A stretch of DNA of 42,171 bases from Rhodocyclaceae bacterium (lineage in GTDB: Bacteria > Pseudomonadota > Gammaproteobacteria > Burkholderiales > Rhodocyclaceae), in assembly GCA_020445945.1 (NCBI GenBank), contig JAGRFQ010000026.1:1-42171 (forward strand), given 5' to 3'. The notes below the pieces were generated by a model. That model did no database searches. It was not told where the DNA came from and was given only the letters and a program-made list of their open reading frames with translations. The translations under genes were made by a program, and so were the position numbers. Below are positions 30,751 through 40,227 of this stretch, in pieces (the first letter of the stretch is position 1; every line of letters begins with the position of its first letter).

Positions 30751-33700
30751 TCAGGCCGGGGTGGTGTAGCGGCGGATCAGGCCGAGCAGTTCGTCTTCCT
30801 GATACGGTTTGCCGAGGTAGTGCTCGACGCCGATTTTCCTCGCGTATTCGCGGTGTTTGTCGGCCAGCCGCGAGGTGATCATGATGATCGGCACGGTCTT
30901 GAGCCGTTCGTCGTTGCGGATGTTGCGCGCCAGGTCGAAGCCGTCCATGCGCGGCATCTCGATGTCCGACAGGATCACGTCGGGCACGCGTTCGAGCAGT
31001 TGCTCCAGCGCGTCGACGCCGTCCTTGGCGACGACCACCTCGAAGCCTTCGCGCTCAAGCAGGCGGCCGGTGATCTTGCGCACGGTGAGCGAATCGTCCA
31101 CCACCATCACTGTCGGCACGTGGGCCACCGGCGCCAGTGGCGTGGTGGCGGCCGTTGCCCCGCCCGCGCCGCCCGCCTCATGCAGCCCGTCGAGCGTGAC
31201 CGGGTTGATGATGAGCACGATCTCGCCATCGCCGAGCACCGTTGCGCCGGCGTAACCGACCAGCCGGGCCAGCTGCGGGCCGGCCTTCTTGACCACGATT
31301 TCCTGGTTCCCGCGCAGTGCGTCGACATGAACCGCCAGCGTCTGCGTGCCCGAGCGCAGCAGCAGCACCCAGTTGAAACGGTGCACCTCCGGCTGTGCCG
31401 CCGGGTCGCCGAGCAGGTGCGGCAGGTAGGTGTAGCGGTAATGCGTGTCTTGCCAATCGGTGCCGCCGGCCTCGCGCAACGTCGCCAGCGCATCGGGTTT
31501 GAGCTCCATCACCTGGGCCACCATGTTCGACGGAATCGCCCACGTGCGTCCCCCGGCGCGCACCAGCAAGGCTTGCGTGACGGCCAGCGTGAGCGGCAGG
31601 TAGAGGCGGAAGGTGGCGCCGTTGCCGGCGCTGCTGGTGACCTCGATCCGCCCGCCGACGGCGGCCGTTTCGGACTTGACCACGTCCATGCCCACGCCGC
31701 GGCCCGACACCGTTGACAGGTTGCCGGCGGTGGACAGACCGGGGAGGAAGATCATCTGTGTGAGACGGCGCTCGTCGGCTACTTCGCCCGCATCGAGCAG
31801 GCCGTTGTCGCGGGCGCGCTGTTCGATCCGCGCGTAATCGAGCCCGGCGCCGTCGTCGCGCATCTCGACCACCACTTCGTTGCCTTCGTGGCGCACGGTG
31901 AGGGTGATTTCGCCGATCTCCGGCTTGCGCGCGGCGTGGCGCTCTTCGGGCGATTCGATGCCGTGGGCGACCGCGTTGCGCAGCAGGTGTTCGAGCGGGC
32001 CGGTGATGCGTTCGAGCACCGAGCGGTCGAGCTCGATGCGCCCGCCGCGCAGGTCGAGGTTGGCGCGCTTGCCCAGATCCTTGGCGCTCTGGCGGACCAC
32101 CCGGTAGAGCCGGTCGGCGAGGCTGTCGAAGGGCGTCATGCGCACCGACATCAGCGCCTGCTGCAAGGCGCGGGTCTGGCGGCCCTGCGCGGTCAGCGCG
32201 GCGTCGGCGCCGTCGAGATTGCGCAGCAGTGCGTGCTGGACGGTGGTGACGTCGTTCACGCTCTCGGCCATCATCCGCGTCAGCTCCTGCAGGCGGGTGT
32301 AGCGGTCCATCTCCAGCGGATCGAAGTCGGCGTGCTCGGATTCGGCCTGCGCCATCCGCGACTGCATCTGGATGTCGGCCTGGATCTCGACCTCGCGCAA
32401 CTGGTTGCGCAGGCGGATCACGTTTTCGGTGAGGTCGAGCAGCGCGCGGCGCTGGGTGCGCAGTTCGCCCTCGATGCGGGTGCGCGCAATGCCGATCTCG
32501 CCGGCCTCGTTCACAAAGCGGTCGACCAGTCCGGCGCGCACACGCAGCGTCGCCGCACTGGCCGCGGCGGCTTCGTCGGCGTCGATGGCGACCGCAGGAG
32601 TCGCGACCGCGTCGGGGGGCTCGGCCGTTGGCGTGGATTCGGCCGCCGGCGCCTCGCCGGCGTCGCCGTGGGCCAGCCGGTCGATGTACTGCGTGGCAAC
32701 GTCGATGCCTTGTTCCAGTTCGTCGAGCAGTGTCGGCGTGGCCACGCTGGCGGCTTCGAGGCGGCCCTCGATGGCGTGCAGGTGCTCGCCGAGGGTCATC
32801 GCGCCGGTCATCCGCGCGCTGCCCTTGGCGGTGTGCAGCAATCGCGCGATGGCGGTGTGCAGCTCGGTGCTGTCGGGCGCGTCGCGCCACTCGCGCAGGC
32901 GGGCGTTGATCTCCTGATGCAACTCCCGGCTCTCTTCCAGGAAGATCGGCAGCAGTTGTTCGTCGATGTCGTCGCGCACGTCGAGCATCTCGACCGGCGC
33001 CGCGGTGTCGGCCGCCGGCGTGGTGTCGATCGGCGCCTCGGGGGCCGGCGCGGGCTCGGCCGCTTCGACGTCGTCGCTGGTGCGGGTCGGCTCGATCGCC
33101 GCGGGGGTGTCGTCGGCGGTGTCGAGCGGGGCGTGTGCCACGCTGTCGAGCTGGGCCTCGAGCACCGGCGTGGGCAGCGGCAGGCTGGCGTGGCTGATCT
33201 CGCTGAGCATCGCGTCGAGGGTGTCGCTGGCGGTGACCAGCAGCGCGCTCTGCTCCGCGCTGGGCGGGGTGCGGGCGTCGATCAGGCGGGCCAGCGCGTG
33301 CTCCAGCGCGCGGCCGAGACGCTGCACGCTGTCGAAGCCCGCAGTGCCCGAAATGCCGGCCAGCGTGTGCGCCGCGCGCAAGGCATCGTCCTGCGGGATG
33401 CGTGTCGGGTTGACCCGCAGCTGGGCGGCGTCGTGACGCAGGATGTCGAGGTGCTGGCGGGCTTCGGTTTGATACAGCTCGTACAGCGGCCGTGACAGCG
33501 TGACCGTGCCGACCTGGAGCGTGTCGGGGAGGTGCTCTTCTGGCGGGGCATCGGGCGGGGCGTCGGCGGCGGGCGCTTCCGGTTCGGCCGGCGCCGCCAT
33601 CGCATCGGCATCGGCGGACACCGCTTCGGGGGCCTCCGCGAGCGCGTCGATGCCGTCGTCGGCGGACAGGTCGAGCGCCATGCCGGGCGCCGCTGCGTCG

Positions 33701-36342
33701 GTTGGCGGGGCGGCATCGACGAGGTTCTCGGCGGGTTCGAAGCCGGCCGTGTCCAGGTCGAAGGTCGGCCGCGCGTCGGCGGGCGCCGGTTCGAGCGGTG
33801 CGTCGGCGTCGATCGGCGATTCGAGCAGCTCCAGCGCTTCGATGCGGGTCTGCTCGGCCAAGGGGTCGTACAGCGGTGCTTCGTCAAAGTCGAGTGACGG
33901 GATGGCCGGCATCGACAGGTCGGTGGCTTCGAGATCCGAGAGGTCGAAGTCGTCGCCGCCCGGCTCGACCGCGCTGTCATCGGGCGCTGCGTCGGTTCCG
34001 GTCCCGGTCCCGGCTTCCGGTGTCGGCTCGGCGACATCGGCGGTGTCCGGTGCCGGCGCTGCGGCGTTGGCGGGGGCGTCGACGCCAAGCAGCCGCTCTG
34101 CCTCGGCGACCAGCGCGGCGGTGTCGGTGCGCGTGGTGGGGCCGCCGCCGGCGAGCTGTTCGACCCACGCGTCGAACAGCGCGTGCGAGTCGCCGATCAG
34201 CGCGTGCAGCGCGTCGTTGGGTGCCCAGTCGAGCTGCAGCCAGCGGTTGAGGGTCTGCTCCAGCGCCCAGGCGACCTCGCCCAGCGCGTTGAGACCGACC
34301 ATGCGCCCGGAGCCTTTGAGGGTGTGGTAGCCGCGGCGGATGATGGTGAGCGCTTCGGGGTCGCCGGGGTCGTTGCGCGAGGTGTTCAGGTGGGTGGCTA
34401 TGTGGGCAAGGACTTCGCGTGCTTCCTCGATGAAAATGTCGAGCAGTTCCGCGTCGATCTCTTCCTCGCTGGCGGTCAACAGCTGGGCTGCTTCCTCGGA
34501 CGGGGCCGGCACCGGCAGCGGTGCGTCGGGGATGTCTTCCTCGTGTTCGACGATGGCGTCCTGGGCGGGCGCGGCGGTGTCGGCCTCGGGTGCAGTGGCC
34601 GGCGGCTCGGGCGCGGGCTCGGCGACCGGGGGTGCCTCGGGGGCGGTCGGCGCGCTGGCCGCGGGCGGCAATGCGTCGGCGTCGGACTCGCCGGTAAGGT
34701 GGTGGCGCTCGGGGCGCCCGCGGGCGAGGCTGTCGATGTAGAAGCCGAGCGCCGAGAGCAGGTCGGCGAGCGGTTCGAACAGTGCGGTGTCCGGCGTCTG
34801 AGCGGGGTCGGCGAGCTGCGCGATCATGGCGTCGCAGTCCGACAGCGTGTCGTGCGCGTCGCTCTCGCCGAGCAGCGTGAGGATGCTTTCGATCTGCTGC
34901 ACCGGCTTGCGCACGGCGTCGAGGCCGTCGCGCTTTTCGGGGGCGCGGAAGAAAGCGTCGAGGGTTTGTTCGATCTGCGCGAGGCTGGCCTGCATCTCCT
35001 TGCACAGCTGCACCGTGGCGCTGCGCTCCTGTGCCTGGCGCGCCGAGGCGCCGGCTTCGTGCGGGGCGACGGCTTCGCCGCGCGAGCATGCTTCGATGCG
35101 CGCGATGGTGTCTTCGACCTGGGTCGAGAAGGAGGCGTCGGGCACGCGCCCCGAGTCGAGCGCGTGATCGGCCAGCAGCAGCGCCGAGGCGACCTCCATC
35201 GAGATCGCGTCGGAGAGGCGCAGCGGGTCTTTGCGCAGCCACTGGGCGAAGGCCGACAGGGTGGTCATCAGGCGCACGAAGGCGGGGCGGCCGAGCTTGC
35301 GGCTGGCGTTGGCCAGCGCCGTCATGCGTCCTTCGAAGGCGGGCAGCGCGGCGGCGGTGCCTTCGGCAAACTGGTTCCACGCCTCCTTGGCCTGATTGAG
35401 TTGGTCGCGCAGCTCGGTGAGCAGCGGTGCCAGCGGCAGCTCGCTGACGGTGGAGTTGGGCGGCGGCAGCAGCGTGCGCAGCTGGTACAGGCTGTGCAGT
35501 GCCTTGACCAGCGGCGAGGCGGCGGGGGCGCGGGCGACGACGTACATGGTGTCGCGGTGGAGGCGCTCGGGAAACTGGTTGTTGCCGGCGAGCAGGCGCC
35601 GGATCTGGGTGTCCAGGCGGCCGCACAGGCGACGGATGTGCGGCGACACCGGCACGTGGCCTTCGGCCAGCACTTCGCAGAACGCGGCGGCGCTGAGCCA
35701 GAAGGCCCGGGCTTGCTGCTGGTGCTGGCGCGACTCGATGCCGGCGACGGCTTCGCACATCATGCGCGCGCCGGTCGGGTCGTCGGCCTTGCGCATCCAG
35801 GTCAGCAGACCTTGCTGGAAGCGGATGCGCATGGCGCGCAGGAGGCGCATTTCCTCGGCCGTGTCGAGGACGTCGGGGGTGGGGCGGCGCGGGATGCGGG
35901 TGCCCAGGTCGGGGAAAAACAGGTCGCCCTCGGCGGGCGGCTCGGCGCCGCGCGCCATGGCGATGCGGGCGTGCAGCTGCGCCAGCCGCAGTGGCTGGTC
36001 GGGGGCGCCGTGGGACAGCTCGTCGAGGTAGTTGCCGGTGGCGGCAATGCTGCGCCGGCAGACGTCGGCGACCGCTTCGCTCAGCGCGATCTCCTCGCGC
36101 GCCAACTCGCCCAGCAGCTTGTCGAGGCCGTCGGTGAATTGGGTCAGTCCGTCGAGGCCGATGATCGACAGCGCGCCGCGTGCCTGGTGGAGGTGCGATT
36201 GCGCAAACTGCAGGCGCGAGCTGCGTTCGTCCTCGCTGCTCGCGGCCTGTTCGATGGCCTCCAGCGCGCGGCTCAGGGCTTGATCGATTTCGCTCTTGAC
36301 CCAGGTGAGGGGGCCGAGATCGTTTTCGGTGGCGTCGGTCAT
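30751..36342 (-). CDS. chpA: ChpA/PilL-type hybrid histidine kinase of the pilus chemotaxis system
   Basis: 1863 residues. Histidine phosphotransfer domains are clear at H673 (YHTLKGSGRM), H992 (AHTLAGISG) and H1170 (LHTAKGSARM). A further, diverged one is at H52 (LHQARGALSIIG). They are separated by long Ala/Pro/Glu/Asp-rich linkers (about 545-620, 755-935, 1050-1125). The CheA-like core follows: dimerisation region about 1290-1410, HATPase about 1420-1585 (N box HLLRNAVAHGIE, G1 DDGAGLDY, G2 GRGVGMDVV) and a CheW-like domain about 1588-1725. A receiver domain at about 1744-1860 has D1793 and K1845. In Pseudomonas ChpA receives PilJ signals through PilI and phosphorylates PilG and PilH to control pilus extension and retraction. 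Last gene of the pilGHIJ-chpA operon. Confidence 0.94.
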   Translation of the reverse strand: MTDATENDLGPLTWVKSEIDQALSRALEAIEQAASSEDERSSRLQFAQSHLHQARGALSIIGLDGLTQFTDGLDKLLGELAREEIALSEAVADVCRRSIAATGNYLDELSHGAPDQPLRLAQLHARIAMARGAEPPAEGDLFFPDLGTRIPRRPTPDVLDTAEEMRLLRAMRIRFQQGLLTWMRKADDPTGARMMCEAVAGIESRQHQQQARAFWLSAAAFCEVLAEGHVPVSPHIRRLCGRLDTQIRRLLAGNNQFPERLHRDTMYVVARAPAASPLVKALHSLYQLRTLLPPPNSTVSELPLAPLLTELRDQLNQAKEAWNQFAEGTAAALPAFEGRMTALANASRKLGRPAFVRLMTTLSAFAQWLRKDPLRLSDAISMEVASALLLADHALDSGRVPDASFSTQVEDTIARIEACSRGEAVAPHEAGASARQAQERSATVQLCKEMQASLAQIEQTLDAFFRAPEKRDGLDAVRKPVQQIESILTLLGESDAHDTLSDCDAMIAQLADPAQTPDTALFEPLADLLSALGFYIDSLARGRPERHHLTGESDADALPPAASAPTAPEAPPVAEPAPEPPATAPEADTAAPAQDAIVEHEEDIPDAPLPVPAPSEEAAQLLTASEEEIDAELLDIFIEEAREVLAHIATHLNTSRNDPGDPEALTIIRRGYHTLKGSGRMVGLNALGEVAWALEQTLNRWLQLDWAPNDALHALIGDSHALFDAWVEQLAGGGPTTRTDTAALVAEAERLLGVDAPANAAAPAPDTADVAEPTPEAGTGTGTDAAPDDSAVEPGGDDFDLSDLEATDLSMPAIPSLDFDEAPLYDPLAEQTRIEALELLESPIDADAPLEPAPADARPTFDLDTAGFEPAENLVDAAPPTDAAAPGMALDLSADDGIDALAEAPEAVSADADAMAAPAEPEAPAADAPPDAPPEEHLPDTLQVGTVTLSRPLYELYQTEARQHLDILRHDAAQLRVNPTRIPQDDALRAAHTLAGISGTAGFDSVQRLGRALEHALARLIDARTPPSAEQSALLVTASDTLDAMLSEISHASLPLPTPVLEAQLDSVAHAPLDTADDTPAAIEPTRTSDDVEAAEPAPAPEAPIDTTPAADTAAPVEMLDVRDDIDEQLLPIFLEESRELHQEINARLREWRDAPDSTELHTAIARLLHTAKGSARMTGAMTLGEHLHAIEGRLEAASVATPTLLDELEQGIDVATQYIDRLAHGDAGEAPAAESTPTAEPPDAVATPAVAIDADEAAAASAATLRVRAGLVDRFVNEAGEIGIARTRIEGELRTQRRALLDLTENVIRLRNQLREVEIQADIQMQSRMAQAESEHADFDPLEMDRYTRLQELTRMMAESVNDVTTVQHALLRNLDGADAALTAQGRQTRALQQALMSVRMTPFDSLADRLYRVVRQSAKDLGKRANLDLRGGRIELDRSVLERITGPLEHLLRNAVAHGIESPEERHAARKPEIGEITLTVRHEGNEVVVEMRDDGAGLDYARIEQRARDNGLLDAGEVADERRLTQMIFLPGLSTAGNLSTVSGRGVGMDVVKSETAAVGGRIEVTSSAGNGATFRLYLPLTLAVTQALLVRAGGRTWAIPSNMVAQVMELKPDALATLREAGGTDWQDTHYRYTYLPHLLGDPAAQPEVHRFNWVLLLRSGTQTLAVHVDALRGNQEIVVKKAGPQLARLVGYAGATVLGDGEIVLIINPVTLDGLHEAGGAGGATAATTPLAPVAHVPTVMVVDDSLTVRKITGRLLEREGFEVVVAKDGVDALEQLLERVPDVILSDIEMPRMDGFDLARNIRNDERLKTVPIIMITSRLADKHREYARKIGVEHYLGKPYQEDELLGLIRRYTTPA

Positions 36343-36373
36343 TGAGGCAGCCTCGTTGCGCGGTTGGCCCGGA

Positions 36374-38497
36374 TCAAACCTTGAAGCCGGACACCGAGCC
36401 TTTCAGTTCTACGGCCAGTTCGGCCAGTTCGCCAATCGACACCGCGGTCTGCCGGGTGCCCTGCGTGGTCTGTTCGGTAATCGCCTGAATGCCGCGCATC
36501 GACTCGGCCACCTGGGTGGCGTTGGCGGCCTGGCGCTGGGTGTCGGTCGAAATCTGTTCGATCAGCTCGGCCGCTTCGGCCGACACGCTGCCGATCTCGA
36601 CCAGCGCCTGACCGGCGGAGTCGGACAGCGCGGCGCCGGCGACCACGTCGCGGGTGGCGTTTTCCATGGCCGAGACGGCGTCGTGGGTGTCGGTCTGAAT
36701 CGTTTTCACAATCGCCGAGATCTGCTTGGTGGCTTCGGCGGAGCGTTCGGCGAGGCGCTGCACTTCCTCGGCAACCACGGTAAAGCCGCGGCCCGCTTCA
36801 CCGGCCGATGCGGCCTGGATGGCGGCGTTCAGCGCCAGCACGTTGGTCTGCTCGGTAATGTCCGAGATCAGCTCCACGATCTCGCCAATCTCTTGCGACG
36901 ATTCGCCCAGGCGTTTGATCCGCTTGGAGGTTTCCGAAATTTTCTCGCGAATCTCGTTCATGCCCTTGATGGTGTTCTCCACCGCCGCGGTCCCCTTGTT
37001 GGCGGAATCGAGCGAGCGGCGCGCCACCTGCGCAGACTGCATCGCGCGTTCGGAGGCTTCGGTCATCGAGCGCGCCATCGACTGCACGGTCTGGCCGACG
37101 TCTTCGAGCTCTTCGGACTGGCGCTGGGTTGCGTCGAGCAGCTCGGCGGAGGTCTTGCGCGCGGTCTCGGTGGCGCTGGTCACGCGGCCGGCGGCGTCGT
37201 TGATGCGGCGCACCAGCACGGCGAGCTCCTCGACCGTGTAGTTCACCGAGTCGGCAATCGCGCCGGTGATGTCTTCGCTGACGGTGGCGCGGATGGTCAG
37301 GTCACCGTCGGCCAGGTCGCCCATCTCGTTCATCAGGCGCAGGATGGCCTGCTGGGTGTGGTTGCGCTCGTTCTCTGCATTCTGGCGATCGCCCTCGGCT
37401 TCGGCTCGACGGGCGCGCATGTCGTCGCGATACATCACGATGGTGGCCGCGAGGGTCAGCACCGCCAGCGCGCCGACGGCGGCAATTGCCAGCGGCAGCG
37501 GGCCGAAACCGCCGAAGTGGCCGGCATACTGCTCGGTCAGCTCGTGCGCCTCTTCGGACAGCGGACCCGCGTTGTCGATGATGCGCCGGCCGGCCTGCTT
37601 GGCCTGCACCAGGTACTGGATGTTGCCCAGAATCCCGGAGACGGCGGCGAGGCTGTCGTTGGCGACGGTTTCGAGCTCCTTGAGCTTGCCCCGGGTGGTG
37701 GCGTCGGGCGTCATCTCCTTGAGCTGGCCCAGAATCTCGCGGAAGCCGTTGGTGTCCTTGCCGAGCAGGAAGGCGACCTCCGGGTCGATGGCGTCGGCCA
37801 CCAGCAGCGCGTTGGCGTTCTTGGCGATCCGCTGGGTGAGCATCACCAGCCGGTTGGCGGTCGCGATCTCGCGCGCGCTGGCGCCGCCCTGCAGCTTGAG
37901 CGCGGCGACCTGCTCGGTGATGTCGAGCAGCAGCGCGTTCTTGTCGTTAATGGTGTTCACCGACTGGCTCAGGGTGGTGAGGTTCTTCTCCTGCGCGAGC
38001 AGCAGCGCGGTGTCTTTGTCGGTCTTGGCCCAGATCGAGGCCAGCGTGGCGAGGCGTTCGCTGAAGGCGGCCGGGCTGGGCGGGACGGCGGAGCTGGCGA
38101 CGGTGGCGTCGATCAGGCCGCCGTTGGTGACCGCGTCGAGCATCCGCTGAAAGTTGTCGCGGCCGGCGCGCAGTTCGGCGAAGGCCGCGGGGTCGCCCTG
38201 CAGCGAGAGCTGGCCGTCCTTGGCGGTTTGTTCCGAGAGCATGCGCATTTCGCCCGAGGCGTACAGGTAGGACGTGGAGTGGCTGGCCTGGCGGGTCTGC
38301 AGGTAGATCAGCACGCCGAGTGCGATCACCAGCAGCAACAGCAAGGTGACCAGGATCTTGAGCTGCTCGCCGATCGGCTTGCTGCCGAAAATGCGCAGCC
38401 CGGGCCGGGCGCCACCCGCCGGTGCAGGCTGGGCGGCCTGCGACTCCATGATCGTGGTGTCGTTGGCGGTCGCAGTGTCAGGAGTGTTCAAAGCCAT
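36374..38497 (-). CDS. pilJ: PilJ methyl-accepting chemoreceptor of twitching motility
   Basis: 707 residues. First membrane helix about 46-66, periplasmic PilJ-type helical sensor domain about 70-330, second helix about 334-356. A HAMP-like linker and the signalling coiled coil follow, with hairpin tip [20 protein letters not shown] (549-568). The receptor sits in the inner membrane and feeds the ChpA kinase through PilI. Genes on both sides (pilI before, chpA after) confirm the assignment to the pilus chemotaxis pathway rather than to flagellar chemotaxis. No obvious C-terminal CheR-binding pentapeptide is present. Confidence 0.95.
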   Translation of the reverse strand: MALNTPDTATANDTTIMESQAAQPAPAGGARPGLRIFGSKPIGEQLKILVTLLLLLVIALGVLIYLQTRQASHSTSYLYASGEMRMLSEQTAKDGQLSLQGDPAAFAELRAGRDNFQRMLDAVTNGGLIDATVASSAVPPSPAAFSERLATLASIWAKTDKDTALLLAQEKNLTTLSQSVNTINDKNALLLDITEQVAALKLQGGASAREIATANRLVMLTQRIAKNANALLVADAIDPEVAFLLGKDTNGFREILGQLKEMTPDATTRGKLKELETVANDSLAAVSGILGNIQYLVQAKQAGRRIIDNAGPLSEEAHELTEQYAGHFGGFGPLPLAIAAVGALAVLTLAATIVMYRDDMRARRAEAEGDRQNAENERNHTQQAILRLMNEMGDLADGDLTIRATVSEDITGAIADSVNYTVEELAVLVRRINDAAGRVTSATETARKTSAELLDATQRQSEELEDVGQTVQSMARSMTEASERAMQSAQVARRSLDSANKGTAAVENTIKGMNEIREKISETSKRIKRLGESSQEIGEIVELISDITEQTNVLALNAAIQAASAGEAGRGFTVVAEEVQRLAERSAEATKQISAIVKTIQTDTHDAVSAMENATRDVVAGAALSDSAGQALVEIGSVSAEAAELIEQISTDTQRQAANATQVAESMRGIQAITEQTTQGTRQTAVSIGELAELAVELKGSVSGFKV

Positions 38498-38542
38498 GGC
38501 GTTCGATCCGTTCGGGTGAGCGAGGTCATTCGGAGGGGCGGG

Positions 38543-39058
38543 TCAAGCGGCGCTTGCCTCGAGGAATTCGGGGTGGGCGATCAGGCGCATCACGTCGATG
38601 TGATGCCAGTGCCGGCCGTGCAGGTCGCGCACGTGGCGCGACACCCAGTCGTGCGTGTGCGTGGGCGGGGTGTCGTCGGGCTCGTAGTCTTCGGGGCTGC
38701 GCAGCCCGGCGGTGCCATTGACCAGCAGCGCGCAGTTGGCGCCCTGGCGCTGGGCTACCAGCACCAGCCGGGCGCTGCCGGCCAGCGGGGTGAGGGCGCC
38801 GCCGCAGAAGGCCGACAGGTCGACCACGCCGTAAAGCGTGCCGCGCACATTGGCCAGGCCGCGAAACCAGTGGCGCGTGAGCGGCACGGCGGCCAGCGGT
38901 GGCACGGGCAGAATCTCGCCCGCGTCGGCCAGGTCGACCAGCCAGTGTGCGTCGCCTGCGTTGAGGCCGAGCAGGTCGCGGCGGGGGGCCGATTTGGCAT
39001 CGGCCAGCCGGCGGACGAGGGCTTCCTGGAATTCCCTGAGGCTGGCGCGCTTGGCCAT
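38543..39058 (-). CDS. pilI: PilI, CheW-like coupling protein
   Basis: 171 residues, a CheW-like beta-barrel scaffold. The core WFRGLANVRGTLYGVVDLSA matches the conserved CheW segment (Leu-Arg/Asn-Gly-hydrophobic-Asp-Leu). It links PilJ to ChpA at the membrane. It begins 4 bases after the pilH stop and is followed by pilJ. A His-rich stretch near the C-terminus (HVRDLHGRHWHHIDVMRL) is visible; its meaning is unknown. Confidence 0.92.
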   Translation of the reverse strand: MAKRASLREFQEALVRRLADAKSAPRRDLLGLNAGDAHWLVDLADAGEILPVPPLAAVPLTRHWFRGLANVRGTLYGVVDLSAFCGGALTPLAGSARLVLVAQRQGANCALLVNGTAGLRSPEDYEPDDTPPTHTHDWVSRHVRDLHGRHWHHIDVMRLIAHPEFLEASAA

Positions 39059-39062
39059 CGGC

Positions 39063-39428
39063 TCAGTCCATGGCCCGGATGCGGGCGAGCAGTTCGGTGT
39101 GATCCAGCGGTTTGACCAGATAGTCGAAGGCGCCCTGGCGCATGCCCCAGATCTTGTCGGTTTCCTGCCCCTTGGTGGTGCAGATGATGACCGGAATGGC
39201 GCGGGTGGCGCTGTCGCGCGAGATGGTGCGGGTGGCCTGGTAGCCGTTCATGCCGGGCATCACCACGTCCATCAGGATCAGGTCGGGGAGCTCGGACTGG
39301 CTCTTGGCGATGCCCTCTTCGCCGTTTTCGGCGGTGACGACCTGGTAGCCGTTCTTGGTCAGCACTTCGCTCAGCGCGTAGCGTTCGGTGGGGGAGTCAT
39401 CGACGACGAGAATCTTCTTGATCGGCAT
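39063..39428 (-). CDS. pilH: PilH, single-domain response regulator
   Basis: 121 residues, receiver domain only. Phospho-acceptor D54 (LILMDVVMPGMNG), acidic pair D10-D11 (ILVVDDSPTE), switch Thr in VIICTTKGQ and Lys in YLVKPLDHTEL. In Pseudomonas PilH is linked to pilus retraction and to the signal balance of the pathway. It follows pilG after 13 bases and precedes pilI, the standard order. Confidence 0.93.
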   Translation of the reverse strand: MPIKKILVVDDSPTERYALSEVLTKNGYQVVTAENGEEGIAKSQSELPDLILMDVVMPGMNGYQATRTISRDSATRAIPVIICTTKGQETDKIWGMRQGAFDYLVKPLDHTELLARIRAMD

Positions 39429-39441
39429 GGTCTGGATACTC

Positions 39442-39840
39442 TCACTCCGTGGATTGGGCGGTGCCGTGCTCGGCCACCGCGCGCAGCAGACTGTCTTTGG
39501 TGAAGGGCTTGGTCAGGTATTCGTCGGATCCCACCATGCGCCCCCGCGCGCGATCAAACAGCCCGTCCTTGGACGACAGCATGATCACCGGGGTGCGCGA
39601 CAGGCGGGCGTTCTTCTTGATCAGCGCGCAGGTCTGATAGCCGTCGAGGCGCGGCATCATGATGTCGACGAAGATGACGTCCGGGCGGTGGTCGGTGATC
39701 TTGGCGAGGGCGTCGAAACCGTCCTCGGCAAGCAGCACCTGGCAGCCTGCCTGGGCGAGAAAAATCTCCGCGCTGCGTCGAATGGTGTTGCTGTCATCGA
39801 TCACCATTACTTTGAGTCCGGTCAGATCCACGCTCGTCAC
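39442..39840 (-). CDS. pilG: PilG, single-domain response regulator
   Basis: 132 residues, receiver domain. D59 in VIFVDIMMPRLDGYQT is the phospho-acceptor, with VMVIDDSNTIRRSAE and YLTKPFTKDSLL completing the pocket. PilG is linked to pilus extension in studied systems. It is the first gene of the pilGHIJ-chpA operon. The 89-base gap upstream, after the rubredoxin gene, contains a hairpin, and no convincing promoter was found. Confidence 0.93.
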   Translation of the reverse strand: MTSVDLTGLKVMVIDDSNTIRRSAEIFLAQAGCQVLLAEDGFDALAKITDHRPDVIFVDIMMPRLDGYQTCALIKKNARLSRTPVIMLSSKDGLFDRARGRMVGSDEYLTKPFTKDSLLRAVAEHGTAQSTE

Positions 39841-39856
39841 CCTGCGGTTGATTTAA

Positions 39857-39886
39857 GGCGCGGCCACGTCAGAAGCGTGCCGCGCC
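39857..39886 (-). terminator. Hairpin between the rubredoxin gene and pilG
   Basis: Arms GGCGCGGCCACG and CGTGCCGCGCC pair over eleven bases with one bulged C, around a TCAGAAG loop. On the minus strand the stem is followed by TTAAAT, a poor U tract. It may partly separate rubredoxin from the pil operon. Confidence 0.45.
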
Positions 39887-39929
39887 GTCTAGTGCTAACG
39901 GACAGTCACTTCGCATCTTGAGGGTCGCT

Positions 39930-40109
39930 TCAGATTTCGACCATCTCAAAATCTTCCTTGCGCGCCTCGCACTCGGGACAGCTCCAGTTCGGCGGGATGT
40001 CTTCCCAGCGGGTGCCCGGGGCAATGCCCTCGTCGGGGAGGCCGGCGGCTTCGTCATAGATGAAGCCGCAAATCAGGCACATATAGGTTTTGTAGTCGGT
40101 TTCGGCCAT
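39930..40109 (-). CDS. Rubredoxin
   Basis: 59 residues, beginning [20 protein letters not shown] and ending EDFEMVEI. The two iron-binding loops are CLICG (C11, C14) and CPEC (C44, C47), with the family motifs [20 protein letters not shown] and WSCPEC. It is a small one-iron electron carrier in the cytoplasm. It is too short to stand out as an open frame but the motifs are unambiguous. It shares the divergent gap 40110-40227 with thiD and lies upstream of pilG on the same strand. Its redox partner is not visible in the window. Confidence 0.95.
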   Translation of the reverse strand: MAETDYKTYMCLICGFIYDEAAGLPDEGIAPGTRWEDIPPNWSCPECEARKEDFEMVEI

Positions 40110-40143
40110 GGTGTTGAGGCGCGCTATGGGCTTTGGTGGGGGA

Positions 40144-40152
40144 TGCTAAAAT
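40144..40152 (+). promoter_or_regulatory. Probable extended -10 promoter for thiD
   Basis: TGCTAAAAT fits the extended -10 pattern (one mismatch to TATAAT) and lies about 75 bases before the thiD ATG. No matching -35 element is seen. No THI-box riboswitch pattern could be recognised in the leader by eye. Confidence 0.45.
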
Positions 40153-40227
40153 CTGCGGCATCTTACCGTATTTTCCCGCCCCTGCCTGCGGCTGGCCGAA
40201 CCCGCCAGCGCGCTGAAGAGACCCTCG

